Of a stretch of DNA of 64,000 nucleotides, positions 10,738 through 21,794 are shown piece by piece. The stretch is taken from positions 16,095,087 through 16,159,086 of the forward strand of contig CM040447.1 of NCBI GenBank assembly GCA_022749755.1, written 5' to 3'. This DNA comes from Azadirachta indica. Lineage: Eukaryota > Streptophyta > Magnoliopsida > Sapindales > Meliaceae. Within the stretch, counting starts at the first letter, position 1. Every line of letters starts with the position of its first letter. The translations under genes and the position numbers were made by a program. The notes beneath the pieces were generated by a model. The model was given only the letters and a program-made list of their open reading frames with translations. It was not told the origin of the DNA and ran no database searches.

Positions 10738-12194
10738 ATTTAATATCTTAATTTTACTATATGTTTATGCTTGAATTATATATTATTAAATAGTATACTT
10801 AGTGTTAATTAGTCCATTTAAAGTAGTTCTTTTTCTTTTTAAGTATTTTAGTTTTATTTTGTAAGTGTTGATGTGTTTTTAGCTATTCATAAAACCCATA
10901 AAGTTTTATTCTTAGGGACCAAAATGCAAGCAAAAAAGGACTAAAATGAAAAAGCATCAAAATAGAGACTTAAATGCAAAATAATAAAACAAAAGGGTGT
11001 AATTGAAATTTTCCGCATGATTGGCCTTTCCAGGCATAACCAATGGCGCGGCCTCGGCAAAATGTGATACGCGCAAGCCACGCTTTTTGCCCCTTGACAG
11101 TAACTACAGTGCATCAAAATGTGGCGCGCTTACACCCGTTCGCTTTCTAAATCATGCTTTTGGCTCATTTTAAGCCATTGGATCAAAATGGGTGGTTGGA
11201 TTTGAAGTATTTTTAGATTTTCATGTTTTTTCAAGAGATAACGATTATAACTAAGGGGAGAAAAGGGAGTTCTAGATAGAGGAAAGAAGAAGAAAATGGC
11301 TAAAGATAGAGAAGGGAAAATAAACAAGAAGAAAAGGAATTTTATCAAGAGATTTAGAGATTCTCATCAACTTTATAGATTCAAGCTCTCCTCATCTAGT
11401 TTTTCTTTTTCTTCTTTTTTAATTTCATCTTAAATTGAATAATTTGTATTAATATTATGTATTTGATTGCTGAATTTTTTATGATTAATCTTGAACTCTA
11501 TTTTATGTATGGTAAGATTTATTTTCTAAGACAATGATTTAATCTATTAGAAGCATCTATTTTTTTATATTGCGTTTTTTTTTTTAGATTTGATATCTAG
11601 TTTTGAATATTTATTATAATAATTAATACTTAAAATATTTGGCTAATATTTGAATGAATTATGGATTGATATGAACTGAGAGGTGATTATCTGATCTAAA
11701 CCTTGTGATAAATTCCGTAAATTACATGTTAGATAGAGATATACTAATATGGTTTACGTAGTTTATTTAAAAGTCATCACTAATCGTAATGCACTTTCAT
11801 TTAATTAATTTCACATAAAAATATAGTGAATTATTTGGTGTGAAGTAATTTCGATTGATCTCGAGAGAGACTGTCGAATAAATTAGAATAATTAATTGGC
11901 AATACAGATATTAAATCAAAATAACATCAATTAAAGAATTTAATACAACCAAGTACGATAAAATCAGTAGCCCTATTGAATCTTTTAATTAATTTGTTAA
12001 GTAATTAATTTTTATCTATTTTAATTTCCCATTCAAATTAATAATCGATTCTTTAAATAAATTCAAAATTAATTATCTTCGATACTTAATTGGTTGTATT
12101 CCTTGTGAGATTGACATCTTCTTATCATTATACTACTTTTTATGATTCCGTGGACTTGCGGGTATTGCGCATACTCTGCATAAATCACACAACA
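10738..12194 (+). repeat. 3' LTR of the Athila-like element (about 1.46 kb)
   Basis: The 5' boundary was set by comparison with the LTR of the second copy (21795-23271, minus): both start near taatat(c/a)ttaa and run through gtgttgatgtgtttt. The second half matches 5113-5840. It ends tcacacaaca at 12194. The interior contains a short GC-rich segment with gcgc-rich words at about 11040-11135, which differs from the other copy in detail. Confidence 0.8.
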
Positions 12195-13960
12195 TCATTA
12201 AGTCTTGGCGGCAATGTTTTCCACCTCGATAGTAGAAATAGCAATTGAGTTTTGCTTCTAGCTAAACCATGAGACTGATGAAATTCCTAAAAAAATGACA
12301 TGTGCCACTGGTGCTCTTGTTATCGACTTTGCTACTAACAAAGTCTACATCAAAATAATTAATCAATTTACAATCCATTTCTCTACAATACCATAGGTTT
12401 AAGTCTATTATGCTATACATGTATTTGAAAATGCGTTTAATGGCAGCTAAGTGAGACTTCTTGGGATATCATTGTCAAGCATACACTGAACATGATATCA
12501 GGCCTATTGGCAATTAAGTACAATAATATTTGATGATACCTCTATATTTTTTTTGTCCACATCAGTACCTTTTTCGTCTTTATTAAACTTGAGTGTCAAA
12601 CTCATAAGAGTTGGTGCGTTCTTTGAAAACTTCATTCCAAATCTATTAAGTCCTTGATGTACTTGGATTGATTGATAATGATTTTGTCCTTAAGTTACTT
12701 AATTTGAAGACCGAGGAAGAACGTCAATTCTCCCATCATACTCATTTCAAATTCCTTTGTCATATAATTTGAAAATTCTTCACATAAGAAATTGTTAGTA
12801 GCACAAAATATAATGTCATTAACATAAATTTGAACTATAAGTAAGTCATGGCCTTAATGTTTAATGAACAATGTGGTGTCTACCTCGCCATGCTAAAACC
12901 ATTGTCTGAAGAAACTTGCTAAGCCTTTCATGGCAGGCTCGGGGAGTGTGTTTCAATCCATATGAGACTTTAGTTAATTTATAAACATGATTTGGAAATT
13001 TTTTATTTTCAGAATCATAAGTTTGTTCAACATAAACCTCCTCCATTTTGTACCCATTTAGAAAAGCATTTTAATGTCCATTTGGTACAAAATAAACTCC
13101 TTATAACATGTAAATGCAAGCAACATCGTAATGGACTCTTGTCTAGCTATAGCTACAAATGCCTAATCAAAGTTAATCCCCTCTTCTTGGTTCCATCCTT
13201 TGGCCACTAATCTAGCTTTGTTCCTAACAACTACATCGAATTCATCCTTCTCGTTTCAAAACACCCATTTAGTTCCAATGACAAATTACTGTTCTGATAT
13301 AGAGACTAATTCCAACACTTTATTTCTCTTAAATTGGTTTAACTCTTCTTACATGGCCATTATCCAATTTTCATCTTTTATGACTTCAAGAAAAGTTTTA
13401 GGTTCAATTTGAGATATGAAGGTACAGTTGTTACATATGTTCCTAATAAATGCTCTAGTCTTCATGCCATGAGATGAATCACTAATAATTAAATCATATG
13501 GGTGAGACTTGGCAAACCTCTACTCCTTAGAAAGTGCTTAAGCATCATCTTCTTCAATTTTTGGCATTTATTCCTAATATATTGAATATATTTCTCCTTG
13601 TTGTGTGGAGTCTTTGGATTTTTCTTTCTTTGACTTCTTAATTTGCATGTTTTCCATTCACTTGTCAAGTTCATCATCAACAAAACTTTCTTCACAAAGA
13701 AAGTAAATTCGTCAAAAGTAACATGCATAGATTCCTTAATAACTAATGTGCATTTGTTAAACACTCTATAAGCTTTGCTAGTCAAGGAATAACTAAGAAA
13801 AATCCCAATATCTAATTTTGAATCAAATTTACTTAAAGTTATCCTTTGTGTTTAAGATAAAACTCTAAAATAACTAATATTGAGTTTTCTATTAATCCAA
13901 AGCTTATAAGGCGTTTTGTTGAAGTAGGTCTAATTAACACTCAATTTAGCACAAAGCATG
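12195..13960 (-). pseudogene. Copia reverse transcriptase and RNase H remnant
   Basis: On the minus strand near 13046-12861 the frame reads EEVYVEQTYDSENKKFPNHV then YKLTKVSYGLKHTPRA, the copia RT core (family: YGLKQAPRAW). Further on, YVNDIIF at about 12830 stands where YVDD is expected, so a catalytic Asp is lost. The RNase H end reads WFSQKQNSIAISTIEVE and then IAA close to 12210, where copia sequence ends. Upstream, 13785-13489 carries KAYRVFNKCTLVIKESMHV, the usual segment between integrase and RT. Many stops. Confidence 0.8.
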
Positions 13961-14990
13961 TGGTGTTGACAGCTTCAACTCAAAAACATTGGGGTAAAGA
14001 ATTTTCATGCAACATGGTCCTAGCCGTTTCTTAATTGACCTATTCTGTCTCTCAACAATACCATTTTGTTAAAGAGTTACAAGAGATGAGAATTGATATA
14101 AAATGCCATGGTCATCAACAAACTTTTCAAAAATATGGTTTTTAAATTCACCACTGTGATCAATGCGTATGCATGTAATTTTAATGTTCTTTTCATTTTG
14201 GACCTAGCTAGCAAACGTGGTAAAAGCATGAATGGCCTCATCTTTTAATGCCAAAAATAAAAACCAATGTAAACCTTGAGAAATCATCCACAATAACAAA
14301 AGCATAGTATTTGCCATAAGACTTACGGTTCTTGATGGTCTAAATAAGTCGATTGAAAGAATTATAAGGGCTTTGAAGTTGAAAGAATTTTTTACTTCCT
14401 TTATGAGTTGACATACCTTACAAATTTTGTCCTTCACAAAGTCAATTTTTGGAAGGCCATTCACGAGGTCCTTTTTCACAATTTTTGAAATCAAACCCAT
14501 GCTCACATGACCTAACCTTCTATGCCATAACCAACTACTTTCATGCAATGCGAAAAAATGAGTATCACCATTCAAAGCACAATCAATGTCAATGGTATAT
14601 ACATTGCCACATCTAACACCTACAAACACAATGCTGTCATCACATATTCTTAATAATGCAAGATGCGGGTTCGAGGACAATTTTGTACCCTTTATCACAT
14701 AATTGACTCATAGTTAAAAGATTATGTTTTAGATTACTAATTAATAAAACATTTTCAATTAAGATGGTACCTTTGCCACCTACATTGTTGGAGCCTATGA
14801 TTTTCCCATTAGCGTTGTCCTCAAATGTGACATGCTCTCCATCTTCCTTTTTGGGCAAAGCTTGAAAGAGAAGAGATGTTGCTCGTTATATGCCTTGAAC
14901 AATCATTATTGAGAAACCACTTCTTGCTTCTTGATATCTACAAATGAGACTCATGTTGAGGTTTTAAGTACCTAAATTTTCTTAGATCCT
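13960..14990 (-). pseudogene. Copia protease and integrase remnant
   Basis: From 14940 downwards: WFLNNDCSRHITSN, which corresponds to the protease WYLDSGCSRHMTG, so the DSG catalytic triad is NND. Then DGEHVTFEDNANGKIIG and NVLLISNLKHNLLTMSQLCD (14858-14640). The integrase zinc finger follows with SSWLWHRRLGHVSMGLI and DKICKVCQ (His-His-Cys-Cys). Near 14060 NGIVERQNRSIKK keeps the Glu of the integrase catalytic triad. At least one frameshift separates the parts at about 14640-14700. Confidence 0.8.
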
Positions 14991-16456
14991 TACGTGTTAG
15001 CATTTATTCCTTTTGGAGCCAATTTCATATTGTGACCAAGACAATCCGCCTTAATTGGACATCTATAGCTTAAGTGCCCATAAATATCGCAATATGTGCA
15101 TGTAGCATTTACTTCAATTTTAGGAGAAGGTTTTACAAAATAATTCTTATAAAACTTTTGTTTTGAATGTGGTTTAAATCAAATACCACTTTTGTTGAAA
15201 ACACAAAATTGAGAACTAGAAGTAGTTCCAAATTCTTTTGACCTTTTGTAAATTTCAAAATTATTTCATTTAGGTCAAAAGATTGTTTCTTGAGTTTTTC
15301 AATCTCATTTAGGTGTTCTTTTTTTTCCTTTTCAAAGACAACATTCATTTTTTTCAAAATGATGGTCTCTTTATATAAAACATCAATTTTTCTAAGGTTT
15401 TGGTATTTAAAGACCAATTTTTTAGAGTTTTCATATAGTTCTTTAAAAGCATCTAATAATTCATTATATGAGTTAGAGAGTTTGAAATCATATACCTCAT
15501 CATCACCAAATGCCATGAAACACATGTTGGCAATCTCGTTGATAGAATCATCATTGGATGAGTTTTCTTTGTCATCATCCTATGTTGCCACCATTGCCTT
15601 TTTCTTCTCTTTCTTGTATTTAAGGAGTAGGCAATTCGTTCTCATGCATTCATAGCATGTAAGTTGGTTCATTTTGCTTCTCTCAGCCTTTTGATACTCT
15701 TTTACAAACTCTTTGAAAGGCTTTCTACCAAGATTCTACTTGTTTCTTAAGAAGTTCTTAAGCTTCTTTGCCATGAAAGCAAGCATCTCTTTATTGTCTT
15801 CTTTTTCTTCTTCATTGTCACTGTCAATTATTGATGACTTCAAAGCAATGTTTTTCTTTTTCTTGTCCACATCTGCTTTATCATCCAAAATCTTATCTTC
15901 ATAGTCCATGAGCGATCCAATATGGTCATCAAAAGAGAGTGTGTTAATTCCTTTATGGTCGTTATCTATGCCCTTTACTTCCTTAGCAAAAATCTCAAAA
16001 TCTTTTTGACCTGCTCACTTGTAGAGTAGGTTTTTCCAAATACTTTTGAGTGGATTTATAATATCCATAAACCTAGTGTACATGGCATGTATGGACTCAT
16101 GTGGCTATATCTTGGACAATTTATATTGCCTAGTGAGTCTACTAATCTTTTATTCCTTCACTTGGCTTATGCCTTCATATACTACTTCTAAAGTATGCCA
16201 TATATCGTAGGTCGTCTTATCACCGAAAATTCTATGAAATTGTTTCTTATCTACCCCACAATATAAAGTATTTATGGCTTTGGCATTTAGGTAGATTTTC
16301 TTATCGTTTTGTTCTGTTCTAGACTAAGCTTGGGAACCTCTTTTCCTTCTTCATTTCTCTTGATAGGAATCTTAGGTCCTTTACTTACTACGTCTTATAA
16401 TTCATAGTTACAAGCTTGAAGGTAGATTCTCATCCTCCCTTCTAATATAGGTAGTC
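14991..16456 (-). pseudogene. Copia gag with CCHC zinc knuckle
   Basis: The minus strand from about 16456 starts MTTYIRREDENLPSS and continues with KAINTLYCGVDKKQFHRIFG, then YDIWHTLEVVYEG, typical of UBN2/gag of copia. Several stops follow. A CX2CX4HX4C zinc knuckle, CTYCDIYGHLSYRC, lies at about 15108-15067. The stretch 15525-15133 has a Lys/Glu-rich, probably coiled-coil sequence. The frame is broken at many places. Confidence 0.8.
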
Positions 16457-16562
16457 ATTTTCGTCAAAAACAGAGGCTTAGAGGTGAATTGACCGTCTAC
16501 ATGTCCTAGGGTTCACTATAAGATCTACTCTAAGATTTTTAATCTTAAACAAGATAAGCTTA

Positions 16563-16573
16563 CTCTGAAACCA
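16563..16573 (-). other. Primer binding site, initiator-Met tRNA type
   Basis: The minus strand reads tggtttcagag two bases after the LTR end. The common copia PBS is tggtatcagag, which pairs with the 3' end of initiator tRNA-Met; one base differs. Confidence 0.75.
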
Positions 16574-16575
16574 AT

Positions 16576-17718
16576 TGAAATGCCACTAAGCAACCCAAGA
16601 AGGGGGTGAATTGGGGTTTTAACGAATTATTAATACAAAATTCGAATTTCTTCCCAGTCACATAACAACATAATACATACAATATGTAAAAGATGATAAA
16701 GTTAAGAGATTGAGCACAGGATTTATAGTGGTTCGGCAACAACCTGGTCTACATCCACTCTTTGAAGCTTCACTTGAAGATATAAAAAAATACAAATCTT
16801 CAATCCACAAGACTTCACAATTACAACCTTGGGTTTTGGCACCCAACAACCCTGTATAAGTGTTTACACTGGCTAAACATAAATTAATTTCATAAACATG
16901 AAATACTTACTTCTTTTACCTTTTACAATAAAAAACCGAAATCAAACAAGTACATGAAACTTACAAAATAACCTCCTTAAGAGTGAATAACAAAATTGAA
17001 TGTTCCTTAAGAGATTTGATGTTTTTATGATAATTTGGAGCTTAATAATAAGATAGGTGATGTTGTTTTTGCTTAGGGTTTCTTAAAAACGTATTCAAAG
17101 TATGTATATTATAAAAGAGAAGTCCTAAATTTATATTATTGTAAAAAAAAAAAAAGTTAGCTGTTATGAGTTTTAAAACAACTAATCTCAAAAAAGTCGG
17201 TCAACCAATTTGGTCAAGTTGGTCGACAAATTGAAGGAAAAAAGTTGAAAACCAAAAAACCCAAGAGTTCGGTCGATCCAGTTGTTACTCGATCGACCAA
17301 GCAAAAACAGAGGGAAAAACTAAAAATCCAGAAAGTTGGTCAACTAGGTTAGTAGGGGCATTATTCACAAGTTTGAAAATTTTGTACTTTAGTCCATTTT
17401 TAAGGTTTGAAAATCTTATAATTTGGTCCAATTTTTAAATTTCAAACTTTTGCATTCTGGTCTGGTTTCAAGTTCTATAATCTTGCGGTTTGGTCTATTT
17501 TTCAAAATTCAAAAATTTTTGTTTATTGAAACTTCTCGAGCTAGCCACAAGCACCATACACACTTACATTCACAAGTATATAAGTACAAATACAAAATAA
17601 AATATCAAACTTGTGTTTTGAATCTTCACTTTGAGTTTAATTCTCCTTTTTATGTCTCGGATTGAATACTGTATTTTGTAATTATCAAAATTTGAGTTTG
17701 TGTGACTTAAGCTCAACA
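16576..17718 (-). repeat. 5' LTR of the SIRE-like copia element (about 1.14 kb)
   Basis: On the minus strand it starts tgttgagcttaagtcac at 17718 and ends ggcatttca at 16576, giving the TG...CA termini expected of an LTR. It is placed directly before the PBS. No second copy exists in the window, so the outer boundary rests on the terminal dinucleotides only. Confidence 0.65.
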
Positions 17719-18255
17719 GCCTAGACAAAAAGTTTAAAAATCATAAACGAGCTATACTTTTTAACACTTATATTATAAATCAAACACTTGGAGTATTTTA
17801 GATTTTTCATGAAAATTAGATAGTTAATTAACAGATAATAAGAGGTATATGTAAATTTTTTTAAACTTAATATTTTATAGTAAATTTATCAAACCTCAGT
17901 GGAGGTATGAGTTAATACCCCACTGCTAAATATACCTTTTGCTTATATATGCAGAAAAAATTTAAGTGAGCCAATGGCATTCTGCTTTGTCTCATACCAT
18001 CATTATGGGTAATTAAGTATTTATGACAAAACAGGCACCATAACATATATTATAGATAATTGTTTTATCGTACCCCTCTTCATGTATAAATTGCGATGCG
18101 CGCATATTCACTGTATCTCTAGGGTAGAATTAAAGCTCTTAGATCCAACATAGATGTCATGCAAATTGATGACGCTTCTACTACAGATTCTTGTGATGAG
18201 ATTACATATTATATTGCAGGTTTTTATCATGTTATGCACTATTATTCAAAATTAA
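17719..18255. other. Non-coding stretch
   Basis: AT-rich sequence with no supported gene or repeat. Confidence 0.5.
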
Positions 18256-18661
18256 GGTAGTGTTTGTTTATTTTTATCTGAAATTAGAATATGACTGAAA
18301 TTGACTCAAATTTGAATTTAATTGATGTATTTTTTATTGAATATAAATGTTAAATTATTTGTTTTTATAAAATAAAAAATGTGAAATTGATATGTTAACA
18401 TATTTACACTAAAAATATGAAATTATTAAACATATATATAAAGTAATAAATTAAAGATATTACTAATAAATAAAATATTTGATTTATTTAAATTTAAATT
18501 AAAATTTTTAATTTAATTAAATTCACATATTTTTAGCAAATTTTTTAGATATAAATTAAAAATAAATATCTCTTAAATATCTGAATAATTTTATTGAAAC
18601 TTCTTTAAAAAATAAACTTACCGAAAAAAAATTAAGAAAACCATTTGAAAACAAACGCCTA
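18256..18661 (+). mobile_element. MITE-like element, copy A (about 0.4 kb)
   Basis: It starts ggtagtgtttgtttat and ends aaacaaacgcctaa, so the two termini are short imperfect inverted repeats (g-tgtttgttt / aaacaaac-c). The whole length matches the reverse complement of 40841-41267 block by block, for example ctgaaattagaatatgactg against ctgaatatggttg, and gatatgttaacatat against gatatgttgatatat. It has no coding capacity. A non-autonomous DNA transposon is the best explanation. Confidence 0.7.
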
Positions 18662-18956
18662 ACATTAGAAATAACAGCATGAGAAATAGAGATCAGCAAA
18701 ATAACGGAACAGAGTGAATAAATCACTTTATTAACATCAATGTTAGGAGCTGAATTAAAATGGGAAGAGTGCACCTGAGAACAAAACACTAGATTTTTTC
18801 CTCCAATATTGCACTTAACTTGTTCTACCCCTTCGAATGCATTTTCTCTGTGCTGAAAACGCTAGACCCCTTCGAATGAATTAAAATGGGTATTGCTTTC
18901 TCCTTCCCTCTGACTCATTACTACTCCACCCAGAACAAAATACGAGGTATCAATTT

Positions 18957-20084
18957 TTATTCATCCACGCCCAATACATGCCATGGAATATCAAAAGTGC
19001 CTAAAAAACTTTCGTCTCCTTTTATTGAAATTAAACTCTCTTTATAATGACAAACCGAAAAATAAGAACTTTTAATTCCTAAATCCCTTATTTCATCGGT
19101 ACGAGGATCGTACAGGAGGATCTGATTAGCGTGAGTTTCTACAAAAAATGCATCATTTTTCCAAAATCCAAGTGGCTTGAAAATTCCTACAAATGGTCCG
19201 GCGGTTAATTTTTTGATCCAATTCTTCTCTTTGAATGTCCATATTTCTAAGAAACTTGCGTTATTATCTAAAATAAGCAAAGAGAGAGCTTTGTCATTTA
19301 ATCCAAAAGCCACCTGTGATGATTCAGGAAGAGGTGGCCCTTGTATCTCTTGGAATACCTCCTCTCCCAAATGAAATGAAAGAAGCACTCTATGGCCATT
19401 ACTTCGGAACTCTAATAACCAATAACAAAATCCTTCCAAGTATGAGCTATCAAACGCCCACGGCATATGGTAATGACTTGATTTGAAAGATTCAAAATTT
19501 CTCCATGAATTAGTAGATAGGGTGTAGACTGAAACATGCGAAAAATCATATAAAGAATTTCTTTTTTCATCCCATAGAGTAAATAACAAAATAAACTTGT
19601 ATTCATAAGTTTTGGGATCCCATCCAAATCCAGTATTAGTACGAAAAATCCTTGTATGTCGTGGAAAGTTTGTTTTACATTTTGGAAGAGGTCTATACTC
19701 TTTAGTTGCTAGGTTCCATAGATGTAATCGATTATTGATTCCAAATATACAAAATACACCTTCATAAGGACCCCCAAAAATTCCACATACGGGCTGGTGA
19801 GGATCAAGATCTTCCCTTGTTAAATCTTTCAGTGTTTCATCAACGAACAAATGAAATGCCTCTGATGGATACGCAAATTGATCTTCTTCATCTACTACAG
19901 TATAGGTTACAATTAGACGAATTTTGTTGTAATAGTTGAGGTGTTTAGATATGAATTTAGGATCTTTAATTAAAGCATCCCAAGATTTGCAAACACATCT
20001 AAATCTTATCAAAGATTTCACAGGTAGCCTCAATAGAATTGCGTAAACTACATCTTCAAAAAAGTCCTCCTTGCTGATCACCAT
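18957..20084 (-). CDS. F-box/FBA protein, CPR1/SLF-like (375 aa)
   Basis: A putative SCF ubiquitin-ligase substrate receptor. The F-box sits at the N-terminus (about residues 8-48, with LPVKSLIRFRCVCKSW at about 20-35) and would bind the SKP1-type adaptor. The rest is an F-box-associated (FBA) beta-propeller-like domain with GGPYEGVFCIFG, LHLWNLATKEYRPLP, NTGFGWDPKTYEYKF, NSWRNFE and YKESLISIKG blocks. The length fits this family. The ATG at 20084 was chosen because the F-box starts right after it. An in-frame ATG at 20183 would add 33 residues unlike the family, and a ggcag/gtaaag junction lies within that stretch. The frame is uninterrupted and the stop TAA is at 18957-18959. A MITE lies about 300 bp past the stop. 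Paralogues: 1-736 and 43201-44343. The target is unknown; similarity to S-locus F-box proteins is a family resemblance only. Confidence 0.9.
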   Translation of the reverse strand: MVISKEDFFEDVVYAILLRLPVKSLIRFRCVCKSWDALIKDPKFISKHLNYYNKIRLIVTYTVVDEEDQFAYPSEAFHLFVDETLKDLTREDLDPHQPVCGIFGGPYEGVFCIFGINNRLHLWNLATKEYRPLPKCKTNFPRHTRIFRTNTGFGWDPKTYEYKFILLFTLWDEKRNSLYDFSHVSVYTLSTNSWRNFESFKSSHYHMPWAFDSSYLEGFCYWLLEFRSNGHRVLLSFHLGEEVFQEIQGPPLPESSQVAFGLNDKALSLLILDNNASFLEIWTFKEKNWIKKLTAGPFVGIFKPLGFWKNDAFFVETHANQILLYDPRTDEIRDLGIKSSYFSVCHYKESLISIKGDESFLGTFDIPWHVLGVDE

Positions 20085-20560
20085 TTTCTTTTTGAGTTTA
20101 AATACATAAATTAATACCTTTACCTGCCACAACAATTCACGAAATACTGTAAAAGGGCATTTTTCATTTTGTTGCTGAAACAAAAATCAATTTTAACTCT
20201 TTGACAATAATGACCAAAAATCACCTATCAAATTCTTTCTATGTACTATATATATAATTCAAGTCGAAAATAAATTGAATTAATCATTTCCATCAACTGT
20301 TAGAATAAGAATTGCTACGCCGTTTCCTGTTGTGATCCTTCTTTCAAGTGAAAGCAGTGTAAATTTTCAGAAATACAAGTAAATGCAACAGTGTAGAAAT
20401 TACAAATCATAGTTAAGAAACCATAACAAAATTTATTCCATACCCGTATCTTGCTGATGATCTATTCTGCAACTGCAACAGTATGAAATTTTCTTCTTGG
20501 GATCCTTAACACATTGGGTGTTGGTTAATGATCTGTCGATCCTGATACTAATTCACCTCA
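20085..20560 (-). promoter_or_regulatory. 5' flank of the F-box gene, shared with the left-edge pseudogene
   Basis: This is the upstream side of the minus-strand F-box gene. Two blocks (20178-20216, 20354-20427) match 1007-1056 and 1223-1294 upstream of the pseudogene. The shared blocks show that the duplication unit included non-coding upstream DNA; no specific promoter element could be identified. Confidence 0.5.
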
Positions 20561-20565
20561 CGTAT

Positions 20566-20812
20566 TCCACAAATAAGTAAGAAGTTTCCTCAGAGAACAA
20601 GGGAAATACATTTTTTTTTCTTGAAAATAGATATGATAACGTAAGGAAAATTAGAGGAAATTAGAATAGACAAATTGTGGATTTGCAATAATTTCGCTAG
20701 CGAATTGGCTGTTAGAAATTGTTGACCAAAAGGACATCCCATACAAACTAAGCAAAAACTTGTGGAGCCGATTTATTAACTCAAACACTATTCCACAAAT
20801 AAGTAAAAAGTT
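20566..20812. repeat. 24-bp direct repeat bordering the Athila fragment
   Basis: attccacaaataagtaa occurs at about 20566-20582 (followed by gaagtt) and again at about 20789-20805 (followed by aaagtt). The 200 bp between the copies has no recognised content. It may be a duplicated filler segment from double-strand break repair at the truncated end of the retrotransposon. Confidence 0.6.
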
Positions 20813-20875
20813 AGTAGTATTCCTTTCATGATATCACCATCATTACATCCAAAATAGCTTATTCTTTCGCTAAGT

Positions 20876-21630
20876 TGTTTAATCAATGTAGTTAATTTAG
20901 CAGTAAGTATAATAAGGTTATTAACCTCATGAATTCCAAAGGCTTTCTTCGATGTCAAACGCCATTGGTATGTATTAACGACCATCTCCTCCAACAAATC
21001 ATAAGTCTCATCAACAGTTTTTCCCATTAATGTACCTCATGTTGCTGCATCTACAAGTATTCTAGTTGAACTCCCCAAATCATTGTAGAATGTCTGAGCT
21101 TGAAGCCATTTAGGTAAGCCATGATGTCGGCATTTTCTCATCATATCCTTGTACCTGTCTTATGCCTTATATAATGACTCCATTTCATGTTGGGAAAAGA
21201 TAATGATGTTATTCCTTAACCTTGCCGTCATCATGGGAGGGAAAAACTTTGCCAAAAATTTTTTAGCCAAATCATTCTAAGTGGTGATTGTTTTAAGAGG
21301 AAATGAACTCAACCAACTCTTTGCCTTGTCCCTCAGTGAGAATAAAAAAAGCTTCAACTTGATAACATCGTCCGACACATCATTATATCTGAAGGTGTCG
21401 CAAATCTCCAAGAAATTTACAATGTGGGTGTTCGGATTTTCGTGTGCCAAACCACTAAACTGCACTGAGGTCTGAATCATTTGAATAATAGCTAGGTTGA
21501 TCTCACAGTTGTTCGCTTGAATGTCGGGTCTTTTAATGCAGATCGAAGCTCCATTAATTGTTGGAATAGCATATTATCTTAAAGCTCGCTGATCTTTAAC
21601 TCCAACATTATCCCCAAAATTTTGTTCCAT
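20876..21630 (-). pseudogene. Athila-like gag, truncated
   Basis: It starts at ATG 21630 with MEQNFGDNVG and keeps MIQTSVQFSGLAHENPNTH, FLEICDTFRYNDVSDD and LRDKAKSWLSSFPLKTITT, the capsid blocks seen in the copy at 6003. Stops occur at about 21575 and 21279, and another before 21030. MGKTVDETYDLLEEMVVNTY follows. The frame then runs by chance into inverted 3'-region sequence (ISYFGCNDGD). Confidence 0.8.
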
Positions 21631-21771
21631 GGTGCTTATTTGCTACTGTCTCGATATTTGTCTCTTTTTACTTTTTAAATGCACCAAAAGAAACATCTAA
21701 AATAAAAACAAAATAAAACTTTAAAGTAAACTCAAAATTAATCTAAATCAATATTAAAAGAACTTAACATC

Positions 21772-21788
21772 CTCCGGCAACGACACTA
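21772..21788 (-). other. Primer binding site of the second Athila-like element
   Basis: The minus strand reads tagtgtcgttgccggag, six bases from the LTR end. It is a diverged form of the tRNA-Asp-type PBS at 5847-5864. Confidence 0.65.
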
Positions 21789-21794
21789 AAAACT

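Larger units (their letters stand above)
5113..12194 (+). mobile_element. Athila-like Ty3/gypsy retrotransposon, large internal deletion
   Basis: The order is: truncated 5' LTR (5113-5840), tRNA-Asp-type PBS (5847-5864), gag from 6003, protease region, a jump to the integrase C-terminus, a triplicated 264-bp unit, a long 3' non-coding region, a polypurine tract (about 10722-10737) and the 3' LTR (10738-12194). Reverse transcriptase, RNase H and most of integrase are absent. The 5' LTR lacks its first roughly 740 bp. The gag sequence and PBS place it near the Athila lineage of plant gypsy elements. The 3' LTR abuts copia RNase H sequence at 12195, which indicates insertion into or rearrangement with that element. 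Confidence 0.85.
12195..17718 (-). mobile_element. SIRE-like Ty1/copia retrotransposon, 3'-truncated
   Basis: Reading on the minus strand: 5' LTR (17718-16576), PBS (16573-16563), gag with zinc knuckle, protease, integrase, reverse transcriptase and the start of RNase H, which stops at 12195 where the Athila LTR begins. All domains are interrupted by stops and frameshifts. No 3' LTR is present. The domain order gag-PR-IN-RT-RH is that of copia; the sequence resembles the SIRE/Maximus group. Confidence 0.85.
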
